Below are positions 5,181 to 8,606 of a stretch of DNA of 8,606 nucleotides, piece by piece. The position numbers and the translations under genes are program-made. The stretch is taken from NCBI GenBank assembly GCA_016213305.1, contig JACRAV010000249.1, forward strand, positions 1 to 8,606, written 5' to 3'. The stretch is from Candidatus Zixiibacteriota bacterium. Its GTDB lineage: Bacteria > Zixibacteria > MSB-5A5 > GN15 > FEB-12. Numbering within the stretch: position 1 is the stretch's first letter; every line of letters starts with the position of its first letter. A model generated the notes under the pieces. The model was not told the DNA's origin. It saw nothing but the letters and a program-made list of their open reading frames with translations, and did no database searches.

Positions 5181-7294
5181 TGGTACTTTTTCACGATAAA
5201 GCGGGCGTCAACCGCCTTGCACCGATCCTTCTGGGCCGAGACGATGAACGGATTGATGTCTATTTCCGCGAAACAATCAAAGTCGCTGACCAATTGCGAC
5301 ACACGCAGGAGAGTGTCCTCGATGCGGTCCATGTCCACCGGGGCCGACCCCCGAAAACCGGTCAGCAGAGGGTACGACCGGAGCGATTTGATCATCTCCC
5401 TCGCCGCCATATCGGTGAGCGGGTTGATGCGGAACGCCACGTCTTTCATAATTTCGACATAGATGCCGCCCAGGCCGAACATCAAGAGCGGCCCGAAGGC
5501 GGGGTCGGTCACCATGCCGATCACCGTTTCCACCTCGCCCTGGATCATCTGCTGGAGCGCCACCGTGAACTTCTGCTTGGAGCGGGTCTTTCGGACCCGA
5601 GATTCCAGCTCTTTCCAGCCGTCGCGCACTTCTTTGTCGGAGCGAAGATCCACGAGCACTGCTCCCAGTTCGGTCTTGTGCAGGATCTGGGGGGTGTTGA
5701 CTTTCATCACCACGGGATAGCCGATATCGTTGGCGATGGCCACCGCCTCGCGCTGGCTGGCCGCAAAATGATACGGCGCCGCGGGGATGCCGTAGGCCTG
5801 GAGTATCTCGATCGCATCGTCGCCGACGATAGCCCCGTCCTTTTCACCCAGCGTCCGCTCGATGATCTGGTGCACCCGATTGGTGTCAACTTTGAACTTT
5901 CGAAACTTCCCTTCGGGCTTGTTCAACCATTGGCGATATCCGTAGATGGTCGAGACGGTTTTGGCGATCGCTTCCGGGAAGATATACACGGGGATATTGT
6001 GGCTCTTGAGAAGCCGGGCGCCCACCGATCCCTCCCCCGCGCCCATGAAACAGGCGAGAATCGTTTTCTTTGTTCCGTCCAGCGCTTTGAGCATGTTGTC
6101 GGCGACATCGAGCTGGTCGTGCGTTACCGGCGGGACGAAGATCGGAATAATCGTGTCATACTGTTCGTCTTTGCGAAGCAGTTCGAGAGCTTTTCTGAAA
6201 TGCGGGCCGGCCGCCCCCGCGACCATATCCATCGGATTGGAAAACGACGCCTCCGAGGAGGTGAACTTTCGGAACCCCTTCACCGTCTCGGCCGACAACG
6301 GCGGCATCTGCATCCCATGATTGATCAGCGCATCGGTGGCCAGAATCCCCGGTCCGCCGGCGTTGGACACCACCACCACCCTATTCCCTTTCGGCACCGG
6401 TTGCATCGAAAGCGCCGCCGCGACATCGAAAAGCTCTTCAACCGTATCCACGCGCATGATACCGGTCTGTTCGAAGAGGGCGTCAACCCCGACGTCGGCG
6501 CCGGCGAGCGATCCGGTATGCGACGAGGCCGCCTTGGCCCCCAGATGCGTTCTCCCTGATTTCACCGCCACGATCGGTTTGCGGCGGGAGACCTCGCGGG
6601 CAATAGCCGTGAAGCGGCGGGGATTACCGAAGTTTTCGAGATACATCAGAATTATATCGGTGTGCGGGTCATCCCGGAAATAATCCAGAATATCGTTTGA
6701 GGAGATATCGGCCTTGTTGCCGATCGAGGCCACCACCGAAAAACCGATCCCCAGTTCTTTGGCCTGATTGAGTATGGCCTCGCCCAGCGCGCCGGATTGC
6801 GTGATGAATCCGACTTTCCCAACTTCCGGAAAAGTCTTGCCGAAGGTCGCGTTGAGATTGATGGACGGGTTGGTATTGAGGACGCCAAAACCGTTCGGCC
6901 CGATCATCCGCATACCGTACTCGCGCACCACCGCCAGGACCGCCTGCTCGCGGGCTTTGCCTTCCTTCCCAACTTCGGAGAATCCGGCCGAAATGACCAC
7001 CAGCCCCTTGACCCCTTTCTGACCGCACTGACGGGTAACTTCGAGCACATTCTCTTTCGGCACGATGATAATGGCCAGATCGACGGCATCGGGGACATCG
7101 AGCACGGTTGAATAGGCCTTGATCGAATGGATAACCGAGGCCTTGGGATTTACCGGGAACACTTTGCCGTTGAATTCGGCCGAGATCATGTTGTGCAGTG
7201 TTTCCCGCCCGATCGTTCCCTTGCGGGTCGAGGCGCCGATAATGGCGACCGACGAGGGGCTGAAAATGCAGTCTAGCGGATGTCTATACGTCAT
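5168..7294 (-). CDS. fused alpha-beta ADP-forming acyl-CoA (acetyl-CoA) synthetase
   Basis: Interconverts acyl-CoA + ADP + Pi with acid + CoA + ATP, making ATP directly from a thioester in the cytosol. The 708-residue protein has both subunits in one chain. The alpha part starts with a CoA-binding Rossmann domain (VAIIGASTRKGTIG, 16-29) followed by succinyl-CoA-ligase-like domains (GPNGFGVLN 132-140, FITQSGALGEAIL 163-175). The phosphohistidine loop is SSHTGSLAG (257-265) with His259. The beta part from about 480 is an ATP-grasp domain with GYPVVMKV (525-532), ILHKTELGAV (537-546) with His539, GLGGIYVEIMKDVAFR (607-622) and DINPF (679-683). All key motifs are present. The exact acid (acetate, branched-chain, aryl) cannot be read from sequence. 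ATG at 7292-7294 gives the usual N-terminus; only a distant GAGAG lies upstream. It is preceded by a putative promoter, so it is probably the first gene of its transcript. Confidence 0.93.
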   Translation of the reverse strand: MTYRHPLDCIFSPSSVAIIGASTRKGTIGRETLHNMISAEFNGKVFPVNPKASVIHSIKAYSTVLDVPDAVDLAIIIVPKENVLEVTRQCGQKGVKGLVVISAGFSEVGKEGKAREQAVLAVVREYGMRMIGPNGFGVLNTNPSINLNATFGKTFPEVGKVGFITQSGALGEAILNQAKELGIGFSVVASIGNKADISSNDILDYFRDDPHTDIILMYLENFGNPRRFTAIAREVSRRKPIVAVKSGRTHLGAKAASSHTGSLAGADVGVDALFEQTGIMRVDTVEELFDVAAALSMQPVPKGNRVVVVSNAGGPGILATDALINHGMQMPPLSAETVKGFRKFTSSEASFSNPMDMVAGAAGPHFRKALELLRKDEQYDTIIPIFVPPVTHDQLDVADNMLKALDGTKKTILACFMGAGEGSVGARLLKSHNIPVYIFPEAIAKTVSTIYGYRQWLNKPEGKFRKFKVDTNRVHQIIERTLGEKDGAIVGDDAIEILQAYGIPAAPYHFAASQREAVAIANDIGYPVVMKVNTPQILHKTELGAVLVDLRSDKEVRDGWKELESRVRKTRSKQKFTVALQQMIQGEVETVIGMVTDPAFGPLLMFGLGGIYVEIMKDVAFRINPLTDMAAREMIKSLRSYPLLTGFRGSAPVDMDRIEDTLLRVSQLVSDFDCFAEIDINPFIVSAQKDRCKAVDARFIVKKYQGRY

Positions 7295-7324
7295 GTTCGT
7301 TTCGCTCTCAATTCTATACGGACA

Positions 7325-7346
7325 CGCGGCAACTTATTGCGCCGCG
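7325..7346. repeat. 22-bp inverted repeat in the leader of the acyl-CoA synthetase gene
   Basis: CGCGGC (7325-7330) and GCCGCG (7341-7346) flank the 10-nt AACTTATTGC. It lies between the putative -10 box and the start codon, so it could be an operator for a dimeric regulator or an RNA hairpin in the 5' leader. Confidence 0.45.
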
Positions 7347-7358
7347 ATTTCCATCTTT

Positions 7359-7388
7359 ATTGTACGGCCAATGAAGGCGGCGCCACAA
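7359..7388 (-). promoter_or_regulatory. putative sigma-70-type promoter for the acyl-CoA synthetase gene
   Basis: On the minus strand TTGTGG (7383-7388) and TACAAT (7359-7364) are separated by 18 nt. The -10 box matches consensus at 5 of 6 positions; the -35 box only by TTG. Transcription would start near 7351, giving a leader of roughly 55-60 nt. The position just after the ppdK terminator supports it. Confidence 0.4.
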
Positions 7389-7437
7389 TGAAGTCAAGAG
7401 AAAGTTTCCGTTTTGCGTGCCGCCTTCCGTGCCTTAT

Positions 7438-7470
7438 AAAAACGGGCCATCAGGTTTGGATTGATGGCCC
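7438..7470 (-). terminator. intrinsic (rho-independent) terminator of ppdK
   Basis: On the minus strand GGGCCATCA and TGATGGCCC form a perfect 9-bp stem (7462-7470 with 7444-7452) around a 9-nt loop. After one G comes a run of five T (7438-7442). It lies 21 nt past the ppdK stop codon in the right orientation. Confidence 0.85.
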
Positions 7471-7491
7471 GCCGATCCGCGATTATTCAGA

Positions 7492-8606
7492 TCACTTCTG
7501 TTTTTTGTCGCGCTGGGCCTGGCGGATTGTGGCCTGCGCCGCCGCCAGCCGGGCAATCGGCACCCGGTAAGGGGAACAGGAGACGTAATCCAGACCAACC
7601 TGATGACAGAAATCAATCGAGGCCGGATCGCCGCCATGCTCGCCGCAGATGCCGACTTTCAGGTCGGGTCGAACCGAGCGGCCCTTTTCCTTGCCCATGC
7701 GGACGAGTTGTCCGACGCCGTTCTGGTCGATTGACACAAACGGATCAACCGCCAGAATCCCCTTTTCAAGATAGTACCGCATGAATTTGCCCGCGTCGTC
7801 GCGCGAGAAGCCAAGCGTCATTTGGGTAAGGTCGTTGGTTCCGAAGCTGAAGAATTCGGCTTCGGTGGCGATCTCGTCGGCGGTCAGCGCGGCGCGCGGG
7901 ATTTCGATCATCGTGCCGACCATGAAGGTCAGGTCTTTGACCTTGGCCTTGGTCAGCACTTCGTTGGCGACGCGCATGACGGTCTCTTTCTGGTTCCTGA
8001 ACTCGGTGATATTGCCGACCAGCGGGATCATAATCTCCGGCAGAACCTTCTTGCCGGCCTTGTGCAGATCGCAGGCGGCCATCATGATCGCCCGCACCTG
8101 CATTTCGGTGATTTCGGGGAAGACGATTCCCAACCGACAACCGCGATGGCCGAGCATCGGATTCAGTTCGGTCAACTCGTCGATCCGTTTGAGAGTCTTC
8201 TGCAGGGCGACCAGGTCTTCTTCGTAGGTGTCGCTCTTGGGATCGAGGGCTTTCAATTTCGCCTGCACTTCCTCCTTGCGCGGCAGGAATTCGTGGAGCG
8301 GCGGGTCGAGCGTGCGGATGGTCACCGGCAGTCCGGCCATGGCATCGAACAGCCCTTTGAAGTCTTTCTTCTGGAAGGGCAGGAGGCGATCCAGGGCCGC
8401 CTGGCGCTCTTCGGGAGCGTCGGCCAGAATCATCTGCTGAACGACCGGAATCCGATCTTCGGCAAAGAACATATGCTCGGTTCGGCACAGCCCGATACCT
8501 TCGGCGCCGAACTTGACCGCCTGCTGGGCGTCGCGCGGAATATCGGCGTTGGCCCGCACTTTCAGGCGTCGAATCTCATCGGCCCACGACATCAACTCCG
8601 AGAACT
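7492..8606 (-). CDS. ppdK: pyruvate phosphate dikinase, C-terminal part (gene runs off the window)
   Basis: Interconverts pyruvate + ATP + Pi with phosphoenolpyruvate + AMP + PPi in the cytosol. The visible 370 residues are the end of the linker and the complete PEP/pyruvate-binding TIM barrel; the nucleotide-binding and swivelling phosphohistidine domains lie beyond the window. The fragment begins FSELMSWADEIRRLKVRANAD, already inside the conserved protein, so the TTG or ATG near 8592-8595 is not the real start. Signature blocks in order are GAEGIGLCRTEHMFF, TIRTLDPPLHEFLP, LGHRGCRLG, VGTMIEIPRA, SFGTNDLTQMTLG, GICGEHGGDP and SCSPYRVPIARLAAAQA. The last holds the catalytic cysteine. The RTEHMFF and DPPLHEFLP forms fit PPDK rather than PEP synthase or PTS enzyme I. 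The gene ends in DKKQK and is followed by an intrinsic terminator. Confidence 0.97.
   Translation of the reverse strand, partial: FSELMSWADEIRRLKVRANADIPRDAQQAVKFGAEGIGLCRTEHMFFAEDRIPVVQQMILADAPEERQAALDRLLPFQKKDFKGLFDAMAGLPVTIRTLDPPLHEFLPRKEEVQAKLKALDPKSDTYEEDLVALQKTLKRIDELTELNPMLGHRGCRLGIVFPEITEMQVRAIMMAACDLHKAGKKVLPEIMIPLVGNITEFRNQKETVMRVANEVLTKAKVKDLTFMVGTMIEIPRAALTADEIATEAEFFSFGTNDLTQMTLGFSRDDAGKFMRYYLEKGILAVDPFVSIDQNGVGQLVRMGKEKGRSVRPDLKVGICGEHGGDPASIDFCHQVGLDYVSCSPYRVPIARLAAAQATIRQAQRDKKQK

Noticed and set aside
5099..6559. Long open frame of 486 codons on the plus strand
   Set aside because: It lies antisense to the acyl-CoA synthetase, whose motifs are complete. The plus-strand product has no recognisable domain and is rich in His, Arg and Asp, as expected for the antisense of a GC-rich gene.
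7392..7397. TTGACT on the minus strand as a near-consensus -35 box
   Set aside because: It lies 27 nt from the TACAAT box, too far for a sigma-70 promoter, and no acceptable -10 box occurs 16-18 nt from it.
1..8606. CRISPR array, tRNA/rRNA, insertion sequence, attachment site or defence system
   Set aside because: I saw no direct-repeat array, no tRNA cloverleaf, no transposase or integrase motifs and no restriction, toxin or defence domains on either strand.

Overview
This window reads as one block of bacterial chromosome with moderately high GC. Every gene I can support lies on the minus strand, so transcription runs from high to low coordinates. Nothing points to a mobile element, phage, CRISPR array or RNA gene. 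The gene content is a fused ADP-forming acyl-CoA synthetase, pyruvate phosphate dikinase, a rubrerythrin-type diiron protein, a rubredoxin-like protein and a thioredoxin-reductase-like ferredoxin:NADP reductase. It suggests an anaerobic or microaerophilic environmental bacterium. A lineage in the FCB/Zixibacteria area is a guess with low confidence; no marker in the window settles it.

Layout in transcription order. The 3' part of ppdK (8606-7492) ends at a clear intrinsic terminator (7438-7470). A 197-nt gap follows, holding a putative promoter and a 22-bp inverted repeat in the leader of the next gene. That gene is a fused alpha-beta ADP-forming acyl-CoA synthetase (7294-5168), whose stop codon sits in the loop of a GC-rich hairpin, with a second hairpin after it. 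Next is a tightly packed run: a small two-helix membrane protein with a proline-rich tail (5084-4596), gltX (4590-3139), a ferritin-like diiron protein with a strongly basic N-terminal tail (3118-2465), a rubredoxin-like protein with a strongly acidic C-terminal tail (2413-2213), and a peroxiredoxin starting at TTG (2188-1709). After a 99-nt gap containing a nested inverted repeat come a ferredoxin/flavodoxin:NADP reductase (1609-545) and the 5' part of nadA (542-1, running off the window).

How the genes may work together. PPDK and the ADP-forming acyl-CoA synthetase fit energy-saving central metabolism. The section from 3118 to 545 looks like a peroxide/oxygen-defence electron chain: NADPH to the flavoprotein reductase, to the rubredoxin-like carrier, to the diiron protein, with a thiol peroxidase beside it and the oxygen-sensitive Fe-S enzyme NadA directly downstream. 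The most notable point is that the two halves of a classical rubrerythrin are separate genes here and carry long tails of opposite charge, which could dock them to each other or tie the diiron part to DNA. The chain and the docking are inferred from domain content and gene order.
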